Positions 37,450 through 46,302 are shown, counted from the stretch's first letter. The stretch is DNA of 64,000 bases from Kitasatospora sp. NBC_00240 (GCF_026342405.1 NZ_JAPEMU010000001.1:8742001-8806000); one strand, 5' to 3'. A program made the numbers and translations. Notes: generated by a model from the sequence alone, not told the origin.

Positions 37450-37465
37450 TGAGTACCCGTACTCA
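37450..37465. promoter_or_regulatory. TGAGTAC-CC-GTACTCA palindrome upstream of small membrane protein
   Basis: A perfect 7-bp inverted repeat with a two-base centre, 27 bases before the ATG at 37492. It looks like a dimeric repressor or activator site; the protein that binds it is unknown. Confidence 0.6.
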
Positions 37466-37491
37466 GGCGCCGGGCCGCCGGGCCGGGCAGG

Positions 37492-37800
37492 ATGACGGGC
37501 ATGGCGCACAGCATGCTCGCTCTCCTCGCCGGCGCCGGGCCGGCCACCGGCTACCTCGCCGGCTACCTGCTGCTGACCGCCGGTGCCGGCCGCGAGCCGG
37601 CGCGCGGGAGTGCCCGGCCCGGGGCCGGGTTGCGCGGGACGCTGGTGCTCTGGACGATGCCGGGGTTCCTGGTGGCGACGGTGCTGTGGCCGCTTCCGGA
37701 CCGGACGGCGGGGGCGCAGTTCTTCGCGGCCTCGGCCGCCGGGGCGGCCGCCAACGCCTTGGTGGCCGGTCTCGCGGGGTACGCCTTCGGGCCGTCCTGA
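37492..37800 (+). CDS. Small membrane protein, unknown function
   Basis: A 102-residue protein with three probable membrane segments (about residues 7-30, 48-68 and 74-97). ATG codons at 37492 and 37501 are both possible, the second having an AGG nine bases upstream. It is preceded by a striking TGAGTAC...GTACTCA palindrome. No family is recognised. Confidence 0.6.
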   Translation: MTGMAHSMLALLAGAGPATGYLAGYLLLTAGAGREPARGSARPGAGLRGTLVLWTMPGFLVATVLWPLPDRTAGAQFFAASAAGAAANALVAGLAGYAFGPS

Positions 37801-37824
37801 GACCGCTCTCGGGGTGCCGCTCCG

Positions 37825-38370
37825 TCAGGCGGTCAGCGCGTCGAGCAGGGCCCGGCCCTCGGGCCAGGAACCGAGCCCCGAGCCGGCGTTGACGTGCCCG
37901 ACCGGCCCGAGGTCGACGTACCGGGCGCCCCAGCTGTCCGCGAACAGGCGCGAGCGCTCCGGGGCGCACCAGGGGTCGTCGCTGCCGGCGACCACGATGC
38001 TCGGGAAGGGCAGCGGCTGGAGCTCGACCGGCAGGAACCCCTTGATCTCGGGGACTTCCGCGCGGTCGACGTCGGGCGGTGCCACCAGCAGGGCCCCCAG
38101 CACCCCGGCGCGTCCGGCGGCCGGGGTGCGGGCGGCCCAGCGGGCGACGGTGGTGCAGCCCAGGCTGTGGGCGACCAGTACCACCGGGCCAGGCCGGCCG
38201 GTCACGGCGCGCTGCAGGGTGTCGGTCCAGGCGTCCGGGTCCGGATGGTCCCAGTCCTCCTGCTCCACCCGGCGGAAGGCGGAGTCCTCGCGCTCCCAGA
38301 TGCTCTGCCAGTGCCCGGGGCCGGAGTTCTGGTACCCGGGCAGGACGAGGTAGGCGGGCTGCGGTGCCAT
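37825..38370 (-). CDS. RBBP9/YdeN-family alpha/beta hydrolase
   Basis: A 181-residue serine hydrolase. The nucleophile elbow is AHSLGC (Ser69), the acid is in SDDPW (Asp131/132) and the base in GHVNA (His159), all in the order of RBBP9/YdeN proteins. PGYQNSGPGHWQ is the family's N-terminal signature. The substrate is unknown. A GGAGG site precedes the ATG at 38370. It is convergent with the small membrane protein and divergent from the DJ-1 gene. Confidence 0.92.
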   Translation of the reverse strand: MAPQPAYLVLPGYQNSGPGHWQSIWEREDSAFRRVEQEDWDHPDPDAWTDTLQRAVTGRPGPVVLVAHSLGCTTVARWAARTPAAGRAGVLGALLVAPPDVDRAEVPEIKGFLPVELQPLPFPSIVVAGSDDPWCAPERSRLFADSWGARYVDLGPVGHVNAGSGLGSWPEGRALLDALTA

Positions 38371-38587
38371 CGGGGTGATCCCTCCTGGGAGCGGTGTATG
38401 CCGCGGGATTCTACGGGGCGCGCGCCCGACGCCCCCGGCGCGTCCGCGGGTCCGCGTGCTTCGAGTGATCCGGTGCGCCCTGTTGCGCGCCGGTCCCGGT
38501 AGGGAAGGTTGATCTCCGTCACGGCCGGCGACGTCACCGGCCGCGCACCGGCACGTCCGACGGTCGATCATGGAGGTTTGCTCAGCG

Positions 38588-39154
38588 ATGGCATCGAAGA
38601 TCCTGCTTGTCACCGGTGACGCGGCGGAGTCGCTGGAGGTGTTCTACCCCTACCAGCGCCTGCAGGAGGAGGGGTACCAGGTCGACATCGCGGCGCCCGC
38701 CCGGAAGCGGCTGCAGTTCGTCGTCCACGACTTCGTGGACGACTTCGACACCTACACCGAGAAGCCCGGCTACACCTGGCCGGCCGACCTGGCCTTCGAC
38801 GAGGTGGACCCGGCCGACTACGTCGCCCTGGTCATCCCGGGCGGCCGCGCCCCGGAGTACCTGCGCAACAATCCCGAACTGCAGCGGATCGTCAAGCATT
38901 TCTTCGACACCGACAAGCCCGTCGCGCAGATCTGCCACGGCCCGCTGATCACGGCCGCCGCCGGTGTGCTGAACGGCCGGCGCAGCGCGGCGTACCCGGC
39001 GCTCCAGCCGGACGTCACGGCGGCCGGCGGCGAGTTCGTGGACGGCGAGGCCGTGGTGGACGGCGTGGTCGTCTCGGCCCGTGCCTGGCCCGACCACCCG
39101 GCCTGGATCCGGGCGTTCGTCGAGGTGCTCCGTGTGAAGGCCCCGGTGGCCTGA
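38588..39154 (+). CDS. DJ-1/PfpI-family protein
   Basis: A 188-residue class I glutamine amidotransferase-like protein. The nucleophile elbow AQICHGP (Cys116, His117) and the acidic partner region match PfpI/DJ-1 proteins, which act as chaperones, deglycases or proteases. The start at 38588 has a GGAGG site ten bases upstream; an ATG at 38570 overlaps that site and is less likely. It ends in a strong hairpin. Confidence 0.92.
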   Translation: MASKILLVTGDAAESLEVFYPYQRLQEEGYQVDIAAPARKRLQFVVHDFVDDFDTYTEKPGYTWPADLAFDEVDPADYVALVIPGGRAPEYLRNNPELQRIVKHFFDTDKPVAQICHGPLITAAAGVLNGRRSAAYPALQPDVTAAGGEFVDGEAVVDGVVVSARAWPDHPAWIRAFVEVLRVKAPVA

Positions 39155-39162
39155 CCTTGACG

Positions 39163-39196
39163 GCGGGGCCCCGGCGCCTGACAGCCCGGGCCCCGC
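39163..39196 (+). terminator. Hairpin after the DJ-1/PfpI gene
   Basis: GCGGGGCCC pairs with GGGCCCCGC (9 bp) around a 16-base interior, starting eight bases after the stop. Confidence 0.65.
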
Positions 39197-39337
39197 TCCC
39201 GAGCTCACCTCCCGGCCTCCTCCCTGTCGCTCGTCCCGCTCCCGTGCCCGGGCAGCCCGCCGCCGGGTGACCTGCCGTCGGCCGCCGCAGCCACCGGTGC
39301 GATCATGGCCCCACCGGTCGGAGCAGGAGGACGAGAC

Positions 39338-39871
39338 ATGGCAGAGCCGCTGATCGCCGCGGTCGCGGGGCTGGTGCCCCAGCTGGATCCCTCGGTGTTC
39401 GTCGCGCCCAACGCGGTGGTGGTCGGCTCGGTGGCCGTCGCCGCCGACGTCAGCATCTGGTACGGCGCGGTGCTGCGCGGCGACGCGGGCCCGATCTCGG
39501 TCGGAGCCGGCACCAACATCCAGGACAACTGCACCCTGCACGCCGACCCCGGCTTCCCGCTGCGGCTGGGCGAGCGGATCTCGGTGGGGCACAACGCGGT
39601 GCTGCACGGCTGCACGGTGGAGGACGACGTCCTGGTCGGCATGGGGGCGACGGTGCTGAACGGCGCCCGGATCGGGGCCGGTTCGCTGGTGGCCGCCGGC
39701 GCGGTCGTACCGCAGGGCATGGTGGTGCCGCCCGGTTCGCTGGTCGCGGGCGTGCCTGCCAAGGTGCGGCGGGAGGTCGGCGAGGAGGAACTGGCCGGTA
39801 TCAAGGCCAACGGTGCGGGGTACCGGCTGCTGGCCGAGGCCCACCGGGGGATCGAACCGCTCCAGGGTTGA
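39338..39871 (+). CDS. Gamma-class carbonic anhydrase-like hexapeptide protein
   Basis: A 177-residue left-handed beta-helix trimer protein. Hexapeptide repeats run through residues 20-140, and the three metal histidines of gamma carbonic anhydrases are present as His68 (CTLHAD), His85 and His90 (VGHNAVLHGC). The family has carbonic anhydrase, transferase or unknown activities. The ATG has an AGGAGG site. A tandem repeat lies directly downstream. Confidence 0.9.
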   Translation: MAEPLIAAVAGLVPQLDPSVFVAPNAVVVGSVAVAADVSIWYGAVLRGDAGPISVGAGTNIQDNCTLHADPGFPLRLGERISVGHNAVLHGCTVEDDVLVGMGATVLNGARIGAGSLVAAGAVVPQGMVVPPGSLVAGVPAKVRREVGEEELAGIKANGAGYRLLAEAHRGIEPLQG

Positions 39872-39882
39872 CCCGCCACACC

Positions 39883-39960
39883 GGGGCCTGCCACGCCTGG
39901 GCCCCGCCATGTCCGGGGCCCCGCCATGTCCGGGGGCCTGCCATGCCCGGGGCCCGACAC
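39883..39960. repeat. About 17-bp tandem repeat, four to five units
   Basis: Units GGGGCC(C/T)(C/T)GCCAT/C-G-(T/C)CC start at 39883, 39899, 39915, 39932 and, degenerate, 39949. It fills the gap after the gamma carbonic anhydrase gene; the rest of the gap to 40194 is non-coding. Confidence 0.75.
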
Positions 39961-40194
39961 TGCAGAAACGGCCACTCCAGACATGGCCACTGCGGGACCT
40001 GCCGCGTCAGGATCCGCCACGCCGGCTCCCGGGCGGGGTCCGGCCGACCTGGCGCCGCCTCCCGCGCCCCGGCCCGCGGACCGGGAAGGGACTGCCGACC
40101 CTGCCCTGAAGACTGCCCCGACGGCCCTGTCACGGGCCCGGTCCCGCATGCCACGCTGCTCCTCCCGTGCTCGATTCAAGGACCGGAGAGGCAC

Positions 40195-42282
40195 ATGCGT
40201 GCAGAGGACAGGCCAGCCCCGGACCGGTCGGCCCGGCAGCCCGCCGGGTCCCGTCAGCCGGCGGCCACCCGGCAGGGTCCGCAGGCGCCGGGGTCCGCCG
40301 CCGCGATCCTGGCCCTGCAGCGGGCGGCCGGGAACGGGGCCGTCGTCCAGTTGCTCGCGCAGGCGCGGCACACCCACGACGCGGGGTGCGGACATCAGGC
40401 GCCCGTGCAGCGCTCCGCCGTTCCCGAGGTGCTGCGTTCAGCCGGGACACCGCTCGCCGGACCGGTGCGCGAGGAGATGGAGGCCCGGCTCGGGGCCGAT
40501 TTCTCGGACGTCCGCCTGCACACCGGTGTTGCCGCCCAGCGCTCCGCCGCCGAGATCGGCGCCCGCGCGTTCACCTCCGGGAGCCATGTCGTCATCGGCG
40601 ACGGCGGCTCCGACCGGCACACCCTGGCCCATGAACTCACCCATGTCGTCCAGCAGCGCTCCGGCCCGGTGTCGGGCACCGACAACGGCTCGGGGCTGAG
40701 CGTCAGCGACCCGTCCGACAGCTTCGAACGCGCCGCGGAGGCCAATGCCACCCGGGCGCTCGCCGGCCCGGTACCGACCGGCGGGCCCCCAGCGTCGGCT
40801 TCGGCTTCGGCGCCGGCGGCGTCGCGGGGCCCGTCCGTCTCGGCGCCGGTCCAGCGGCAGCTGACCGTCGCCAACGTCGACCTGACGGCGACGGCCAGGA
40901 CGGACCGGAGCGTGGTCCACCGGGTCTTCACGGAGGTGTGCAACGCGCCGCTCGACGCGGAGACGCTGACCAGGGTCAACGCCAACAACCAGGCCATCCT
41001 CAAGCAGCTCGACAAGTGGATCCTCGACGACGCGGGCAACCTGAACACCACGCCCAAGGCCAATCCCTCGCAACCGCACGCGGTCTTCGGGACGAAGCGC
41101 CAGGACCGCACCTACACCAACTACGCCGAGCTGGCCCGTGCCCTGCTCGGCTGGGTCGAGGCCAAACCCGAGCGGCACCGCGAGCGTTTGGCCGCGGAGG
41201 CGGTCCAGAACAACCCGCAGATCTCCATCTACCTGGACAGCCTGCTGACGAAGGTCCGCCTCAAGCTCAACGTGATGACGGAATCCGGCCAGCTGGGGCG
41301 GAGCGACCCCGACCTGCCCACGAAGATCGCCGAGGAACTGCGCACCGGGATCAGCAGCGTCACCGGCGGGCACCTGGGGCACTACCAGAAGTACTTCTCC
41401 GACCTGGAGAAGACCAACAGCAGGATGGCCAGGAGCGCGATCAACTACAACGTGCTCGAGCTTCTCAAGGACCCGCAGGCGTACAGCTTCCGCGACAAGA
41501 TCATCGCCCTGCACGACCTGATGGAGTACTTCGGCGGTCAGCGGGCCTGGATCGACGACCGCGCCGGTATGAACCAGCTGCCCGAGCCCGGGCAGGGCAC
41601 CAACCGCAGTACCACCTCGGTGGACTTCCGGGGAGCGCGCGCCGGCTCGACCGAGGACCGCGGTCAGGCCCCCAGACTGCCCTCCACCCGGGACGAGAAC
41701 GAGGCCAGCACCAAGTTCGCCCGCAAGAACAAGATCCCCGTCTGGGCCGGCGCCTCGATGACCACCGTCCGGATGGAGAACCTGGCGCAGTGGGCGGGCG
41801 GAAGCGTGCGGGAGAAGGAGGCACTGGGCTGGGGGATCTTCTCCTTCTGGCGGCTCGACTACGACCACACCTTCAAGCTCGCCTATCACACGCTCCATGA
41901 AGTCATGGACATGGTCCACAACTTCGGGGTGGACTACGCCCCGCTGGACCGCGAACGCGGCCTGGGTACCTTCACCTTGGAGAACATGGTGAAGGACGTC
42001 ACCGAAACCTGGGTGAACATCCGGGAGCGTGTCGCGACGTATCGGACCGAGCGAGACACGTATCGCGACACCATGCAGGCGAACCCCAACTACGCGGGGA
42101 ACATGGCGGTGCTGAACGCGTCGATCGAGCTCGTCGAGAACGCCCTCCGCACGACCGAGGCCGAATGGCAGCAGGCCGTGCGGGAGAGCCCCGAGCGGCA
42201 GCGCCAGGCGTTGCGGGCCAACATCCCCGAGCTCAACGCCGCCCTGTCGGCCATGGAACGGATGGCGCAGCTGACGCCGTAG
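40195..42282 (+). CDS. DUF4157 (eCIS core domain) protein with large uncharacterised C-terminus
   Basis: A 695-residue protein. After a 70-residue Ala/Pro/Gln-rich lead, residues about 71-160 form a DUF4157 domain with the LGADFSDVRLHTG signature, ARAFTSGSHVVIGDGG and the peptidase-like HELTHVVQQ (HELTH at 146-150). DUF4157 proteins are typical cargo-linked members of extracellular contractile injection systems. The remaining 500 residues are helix-rich (for example KQLDKWILDDAG, YLDSLLTKVRLKLNVM, WRLDYDHTFKLAYHTLHEVM) with no recognised domain; they may be an effector. No sheath, tube or baseplate genes are in the window. A GGAGAGG site precedes the ATG at 40195. Confidence 0.8.
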   Translation: MRAEDRPAPDRSARQPAGSRQPAATRQGPQAPGSAAAILALQRAAGNGAVVQLLAQARHTHDAGCGHQAPVQRSAVPEVLRSAGTPLAGPVREEMEARLGADFSDVRLHTGVAAQRSAAEIGARAFTSGSHVVIGDGGSDRHTLAHELTHVVQQRSGPVSGTDNGSGLSVSDPSDSFERAAEANATRALAGPVPTGGPPASASASAPAASRGPSVSAPVQRQLTVANVDLTATARTDRSVVHRVFTEVCNAPLDAETLTRVNANNQAILKQLDKWILDDAGNLNTTPKANPSQPHAVFGTKRQDRTYTNYAELARALLGWVEAKPERHRERLAAEAVQNNPQISIYLDSLLTKVRLKLNVMTESGQLGRSDPDLPTKIAEELRTGISSVTGGHLGHYQKYFSDLEKTNSRMARSAINYNVLELLKDPQAYSFRDKIIALHDLMEYFGGQRAWIDDRAGMNQLPEPGQGTNRSTTSVDFRGARAGSTEDRGQAPRLPSTRDENEASTKFARKNKIPVWAGASMTTVRMENLAQWAGGSVREKEALGWGIFSFWRLDYDHTFKLAYHTLHEVMDMVHNFGVDYAPLDRERGLGTFTLENMVKDVTETWVNIRERVATYRTERDTYRDTMQANPNYAGNMAVLNASIELVENALRTTEAEWQQAVRESPERQRQALRANIPELNAALSAMERMAQLTP

Positions 42283-42330
42283 GACGTGCCGACGAGCCGG
42301 CCGGCGGCGCGAGGCTCCGGTGCAGGGCCG

Positions 42331-43557
42331 TCAGTGGGCCACCGCCACCGCCACGGCCGCGGAGGCGGTGGCCGCCGTCCCGTCGGCCGCCCCGGGCCCG
42401 GCGGGGTCGACGGGACGGCGCCGGTCGGCGGCCCAGGCGAGCACGGCGATCAGCGCGCCGATCCCGGCCAGACCGGCGCCCACCAGCGGCGGCGCCGTCC
42501 AGCCCAGTCCGGCGTCGATCGCCAGCCCGCCGAAGAACGCCCCCTGCGCGTTGGCCAGGTTGAACGCCCCCTGGACGGTGGCCGAGGCGAGGGTCGGGGC
42601 GTTGCGCGCCTTCTGCAGCACCAGGGTCTGCACCCCGGGCACGATGGCGAAGCCGAACAGGCCGACCAGGACGACGGTCAGGGCCGCCGACCATTCGGAC
42701 CGGGCCGTCACCGAGAAGGCGGCCAGGGTCAGCGCCAGCAGCACGAAGGACGCGCAGATGCCCGGTCGCAGCGCCCGGTCGGCCGCGTAGCCGCCGACGA
42801 TGTTGCCGACGGTCATGCCGACGCCGAACAGGGCCAGCACCCCGGTCACCGAACCGGTGCCGAACCCGGAGACCTCGGTGAGCAGCGGGGTGATGTAGCT
42901 GTAGCAGGCGAAGAAGCCGCCGCAGCCGAACACGACGGTGCCCAGCGCCAGCCAGAGCTGCCCGCTGCGGAACGCCGTCAGTTCGTGGCGCAGCCCGGCC
43001 CGCTCGGGGGCGGGCAGCTGCGGCACCAGCCGGGCGATGGCCAGGGTGCCGGCCGCGCCGATGGCGACCACCACCAGCATGGTGGCCCGCCAGCCCAACT
43101 GCTGGCCGAGCAGGGTGGCGGCCGGCACGCCGACCACGTTGGCGATGGTCAGCCCGGAGAACATCACAGCCACCGCCCGGGCCCGCAGGTGCGGGGCGGC
43201 CAGTTCGGCGGCCGCCACCGCGCCGGCCCCGAAGAACGCGCCGTGCGGCAGGCCGGTGACCAGCCGGGCCGCGGCGAGCAGCCAGAAGTTCGGGGCGATC
43301 GCGCAGAGCAGGTTGCCCACGGTGAACAGGGCCGCCAGGCCCACCAGGACGGCCTTGCGGGGCATCCGTGCCGCCGCCGCGGTCAGCAGCGGCGCGCCGA
43401 TCACCACGCCGATCGCGTAGGCGGAGATCAGCCAGCCGGCCTGCGGAATGGAGACCTGGAGGTCGTCCGCGACCTGGGGGAGCAGCCCCATGGCGGCGAA
43501 CTCGGTGGTGCCGATGGCGAAGGCGGTGATCGCCAGCGCGACGAGCGCCAGTGGCAT
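42331..43557 (-). CDS. MFS transporter (DHA1, arabinose-efflux-like)
   Basis: A 408-residue major facilitator with twelve membrane helices. The family loop after helix 2 (AARMPRKAVLVG) and TTEFAAMGLLPQVADDL near residue 18, the hallmark of AraJ/NepI-type DHA1 exporters, are present. It probably pumps out a small drug, sugar or nucleoside; the substrate is not known. A GGGAG site precedes the ATG at 43557. It is convergent with the DUF4157 gene. Confidence 0.93.
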   Translation of the reverse strand: MPLALVALAITAFAIGTTEFAAMGLLPQVADDLQVSIPQAGWLISAYAIGVVIGAPLLTAAAARMPRKAVLVGLAALFTVGNLLCAIAPNFWLLAAARLVTGLPHGAFFGAGAVAAAELAAPHLRARAVAVMFSGLTIANVVGVPAATLLGQQLGWRATMLVVVAIGAAGTLAIARLVPQLPAPERAGLRHELTAFRSGQLWLALGTVVFGCGGFFACYSYITPLLTEVSGFGTGSVTGVLALFGVGMTVGNIVGGYAADRALRPGICASFVLLALTLAAFSVTARSEWSAALTVVLVGLFGFAIVPGVQTLVLQKARNAPTLASATVQGAFNLANAQGAFFGGLAIDAGLGWTAPPLVGAGLAGIGALIAVLAWAADRRRPVDPAGPGAADGTAATASAAVAVAVAH

Positions 43558-43988
43558 GACGGTCTCCCGGGTGACGCCCGGTCACGGGCTGTTGGGCTCC
43601 GGCAGCACTGACGAAGCTGGTCTGGTGCAGGTCTGCCCGGCCCGGGTGTGCGGGCGGGTGGGCGGGAGTGGAACAGGGGCGGAAGGGACGGCTGCGGGCC
43701 TGGGGCCGCGGTGCTGCGCCGGGCCCGGCAGGCCGTGCGGAGCAGGGGTTTGTTCGTTCAGAATCTTAATACGGCCGCGAGCGCGCTCCGGACACCTCCG
43801 GGTCGTCGACGGGCCCGGTGGAGGCCCGGCGACGATCCCCCGGCGGGCCGCCAACGGTGCGCCCGGCCCGGACGCCCCGAACTGCCGTACCCGCCGCTGC
43901 GACAGTAGTCCGAACGGCCGAGCCCGGTCCGCGGGGGGATCCGGCCGGGGCGCTGGCCGCCGGGCCTTCCACGCGCGAGACTGGGGAC
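43558..43988. other. Intergenic region between MFS gene and DUF2277 gene
   Basis: No gene is supported. Around 43750-43772 an AT-rich stretch (GTTCGTTCAGAATCTTAATAC) is a likely promoter or operator for the leftward MFS gene; the rest is GC-rich. Confidence 0.45.
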
Positions 43989-44222
43989 ATGTGTCGCAGT
44001 ATCAAGACGTTGAGGCCACCTGTCACGCCCGAGGTCCACGACGAGGACATCGTCGCCGCCGCCCTGCAGTACGTTCGCAAGGTGTCGGGCTTCCGGGCAC
44101 CCGCCGCCCACAACCGTGAGGCCTTCGACCGTGCCGTGGAGGCGGTGGCCGAGGCCACCGCCCGCCTGCTCGGGGAACTGGAGGTGCGCGGATCGGCCGG
44201 CCGCGTGGAACAGTCGGCCTAG
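43989..44222 (+). CDS. DUF2277-family small protein
   Basis: A 77-residue protein. MCRSIKTLRPP at the start and AALQYVRKVSGFR, AFDRAVEAVAEATARLL later are the conserved stretches of DUF2277. The function is unknown. The ATG follows GGGGAC. It is first of a run of three small plus-strand genes. Confidence 0.88.
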   Translation: MCRSIKTLRPPVTPEVHDEDIVAAALQYVRKVSGFRAPAAHNREAFDRAVEAVAEATARLLGELEVRGSAGRVEQSA

Positions 44223-44271
44223 GTCCTGTCCGGCTCGGTCGGATCCGGTCGGGTGCACGAGGAGGTTGTTC

Positions 44272-44514
44272 ATGAGCGACGAGAAGCGGTACGCGCTGAC
44301 GTTCCCCGGTACGCCTGGCACCCAGGCCCCCCAGGATGTGGTGATCGTGTCCTGGACCAGCGCCACCGGCCCCGGCGGCCACCCCGTCTACGAGGACGCG
44401 TCGGGCATCGTGCGGGCCGAGATCAGCGACTCCGGGGAGGTCCGGATGCTCGCCTCGGGCGGCCACCAGTCCCCGCACCTCCCCGTGCACGCCGAGCCGC
44501 TGCCCCAGTCCTGA
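44272..44514 (+). CDS. DUF6296-like small protein
   Basis: An 80-residue protein with a beta-rich pattern: KRYALTFPGTPG, VVIVSWTSATGPGGHPVYEDASG and IVRAEISDSGEVRML. This matches the small DUF6296-type proteins found in Streptomycetaceae; no function is known. A GAGGAGG site precedes the ATG at 44272. It is followed by one of the strongest hairpins in the window. Confidence 0.75.
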   Translation: MSDEKRYALTFPGTPGTQAPQDVVIVSWTSATGPGGHPVYEDASGIVRAEISDSGEVRMLASGGHQSPHLPVHAEPLPQS

Positions 44515-44546
44515 CCCCGTCCGTACGCCCGCAGTCCCGAACCCAC

Positions 44547-44594
44547 CCGTACGTCCCCCGGGCCGGCAGCGTCGCCGGCCCGGGGGACGTACGG
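44547..44594 (+). terminator. 21-bp perfect hairpin after the DUF6296-like gene
   Basis: The left arm 44547-44567 and right arm 44574-44594 are perfectly complementary over 21 bases (core GTACGTCCCCCGGGCCGGC) with the six-base loop AGCGTC. It starts 32 bases past the stop codon. Confidence 0.85.
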
Positions 44595-44695
44595 CCCGTC
44601 CGGGGCGGTCGGCCCGGACGGGCCACCGGCGCCGCGGGCGGCGGCCCCGTCGGCGTTCCGCCACGCGCAAGGCCGCCCTCGGGCAGAATCGGCGC

Positions 44696-44980
44696 ATGAC
44701 AACTGCGCGCTGGCAGGGCACGATCATTGCCGAGAGTGACGAGACCACGGTCGTCGAGGGCAACCACTACTTCCCGCTCGCGTCCGTCCGGGTGGAGCAC
44801 CTGCGGCCCTCCGACACCACCACGGTCTGCCCGTGGAAGGGCACGGCCGGCTACTGGACCGTCCACGTGGACGGCGCCAGCAACCCGGACGCGGCCTGGT
44901 TCTACCCGGACCCGACGCCGGCGGCGGCCCACGTCCGGGACCGGGTGGCGTTCTGGCGCGGGGTGGAGATCAGCGACTGA
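44696..44980 (+). CDS. DUF427-family protein
   Basis: A 94-residue protein with the DUF427 beta-tent features: ARWQGTIIAESDETTVVEGNHYFP, CPWKGTAGYWTV and FYPDPTPAAAHVRDRVAFW. These small proteins are common in actinobacteria, their role unknown. No strong ribosome site is seen, so leaderless translation is possible. Confidence 0.9.
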   Translation: MTTARWQGTIIAESDETTVVEGNHYFPLASVRVEHLRPSDTTTVCPWKGTAGYWTVHVDGASNPDAAWFYPDPTPAAAHVRDRVAFWRGVEISD

Positions 44981-45141
44981 GAGCGCGACCTCGGCCCGGC
45001 CGGGGTGCCTCCTACGCCGTCCCGCCCGTTCACCCCGTCGGCCTCCCCGCGGCGCCTCCTCGCCGGGCCGGAAGGGTGGCCACGCCCATTGGTCGCCCCG
45101 GCCCAGGCGTGCCCGCGCACCGGTTCGGGTAGGCGCAGGGC

Positions 45142-46134
45142 ATGGCACTTTTCTGGAAGCCCAAGCGGTCCGGCGAGCCGGACGGCCGTACGGCCGACAC
45201 CGGCGAACCGACGCCCGGCCGGCTGGCCGAGGACCTGGCCGAGCTGGTCGAGGGGATGGAACGGCGCCCGGCGGAGGCCGCCCCGGACGGATCCGCCGCA
45301 CCGGCAGGGCTGCCCGAGGCCGCCGGGCCCGCCGGGGAGGGCCCGGCCCCCGGGGGCGTGGTCGGGGCGGCGCTGGTCCAGGAGCGCGGCCGGCAGCGTG
45401 CCGCCCGGCTGGTCGGCGCCGTCGCCAAACAGCTCGGCCGGGGTGGCCGGGTGGCGGCGAAGGGCGCGGGATTCGGCGGTCGCGCCCTCGCCGACCGCCT
45501 GCTGGTGGCCGCGCCGCGCATCCCCGTCCGGAACCTGGCCACGCTGCGCACGCACCACCCGGACGTCGCCGACCCGGAACAGCTGGCCGACCTGCTGACC
45601 TCCGGGGCCTGCAAGGCCTCCGCCGCCCTCGGCGCGGGCGTCGGCGCCGCCGCGATGCTGCCGGTGCCGCCCGCCATGGCGGTGGAGATCGCCGCCGAGA
45701 CGCTCGCCGTGGCCGCCGTGGAGATCAAGCTGATCGCCGAACTGCACGAGGTCTACGGCGTACCGGCCCCCGGCAACGGCTCGCAGCGGGCCACCGCCTA
45801 CGTCACCGCCTGGGCGAACCGGCGGGGCATCGACTCCTCACTCCTGGTGAAACCCGCCGGGCTGGCCGCGATGGCGGTCGGCAGCGAGGTCCGGGGGCGG
45901 CTGCGCCAGCGGCTCACCCGCAGTTCGCTGCGCCGGCTGCCCTCGCTGGCCCCGCTGCTGATCGGGGCCGGCATCGGGGCACACATCAATCGCCGCGACA
46001 CCGGCAAGCTGGCCCGGCAGGTCCGGGCCGACCTGCGTGGCCGCCGGCCGCTCGACGCCGGCTACTGGGCGGCCGCGGCCCCCGCCCCGGGCCCCGCCGG
46101 CGGCCGGCCGGTGGCCCGGAAGAAGCGCGGCTGA
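45142..46134 (+). CDS. Conserved actinobacterial protein with hydrophobic core, unknown function
   Basis: A 330-residue protein. A charged, Pro/Ala-rich N-terminal third is followed by a region with a hydrophobic helical hairpin (KASAALGAGVGAAAMLPVPPAMAVEIAAETLAVAAVEIKLIAELHEVYG, about 155-205) and a second near residues 275-285. EcsC-like proteins have a comparable hydrophobic pair, but I do not see enough to assign the family. The Lys/Arg-rich C-terminus ends KKRG. It is convergent with the next minus-strand group across a tandem-repeat array. Confidence 0.65.
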   Translation: MALFWKPKRSGEPDGRTADTGEPTPGRLAEDLAELVEGMERRPAEAAPDGSAAPAGLPEAAGPAGEGPAPGGVVGAALVQERGRQRAARLVGAVAKQLGRGGRVAAKGAGFGGRALADRLLVAAPRIPVRNLATLRTHHPDVADPEQLADLLTSGACKASAALGAGVGAAAMLPVPPAMAVEIAAETLAVAAVEIKLIAELHEVYGVPAPGNGSQRATAYVTAWANRRGIDSSLLVKPAGLAAMAVGSEVRGRLRQRLTRSSLRRLPSLAPLLIGAGIGAHINRRDTGKLARQVRADLRGRRPLDAGYWAAAAPAPGPAGGRPVARKKRG

Positions 46135-46141
46135 CCGCTAC

Positions 46142-46302
46142 CGGGACGCCGGTCGCACCTGGACCCCGAACTCATCGGGACGCCGGTCGCACCTGGACCC
46201 CGAACTCATCGGGACGCCGGTCGCACCGGGACCCCGAACGGAAAGGGCCGGACCCGGAACGGAATGGGCCGGACCCGGAACGGAAAGGGCCGGACCCGCC
46301 GT
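46142..46302. repeat. Composite tandem repeat: 34-bp units then 21-bp units
   Basis: A 34-bp unit beginning CGGGACGCCGGTCGCACC occurs at 46142, 46176 (identical) and 46210 (diverged at its end). It merges into three 21-bp units (GGAAAGGGCCGGACCCGG and AAC) at 46240, 46261 and 46282. The array fills the gap between convergent genes. Confidence 0.9.

Noticed and set aside
39205..40395. 396-codon minus-strand frame with MAGPxTWRGP repeats
   Set aside because: The repeats come from the 17-bp DNA tandem array and the rest is antisense to the carbonic anhydrase-like gene.
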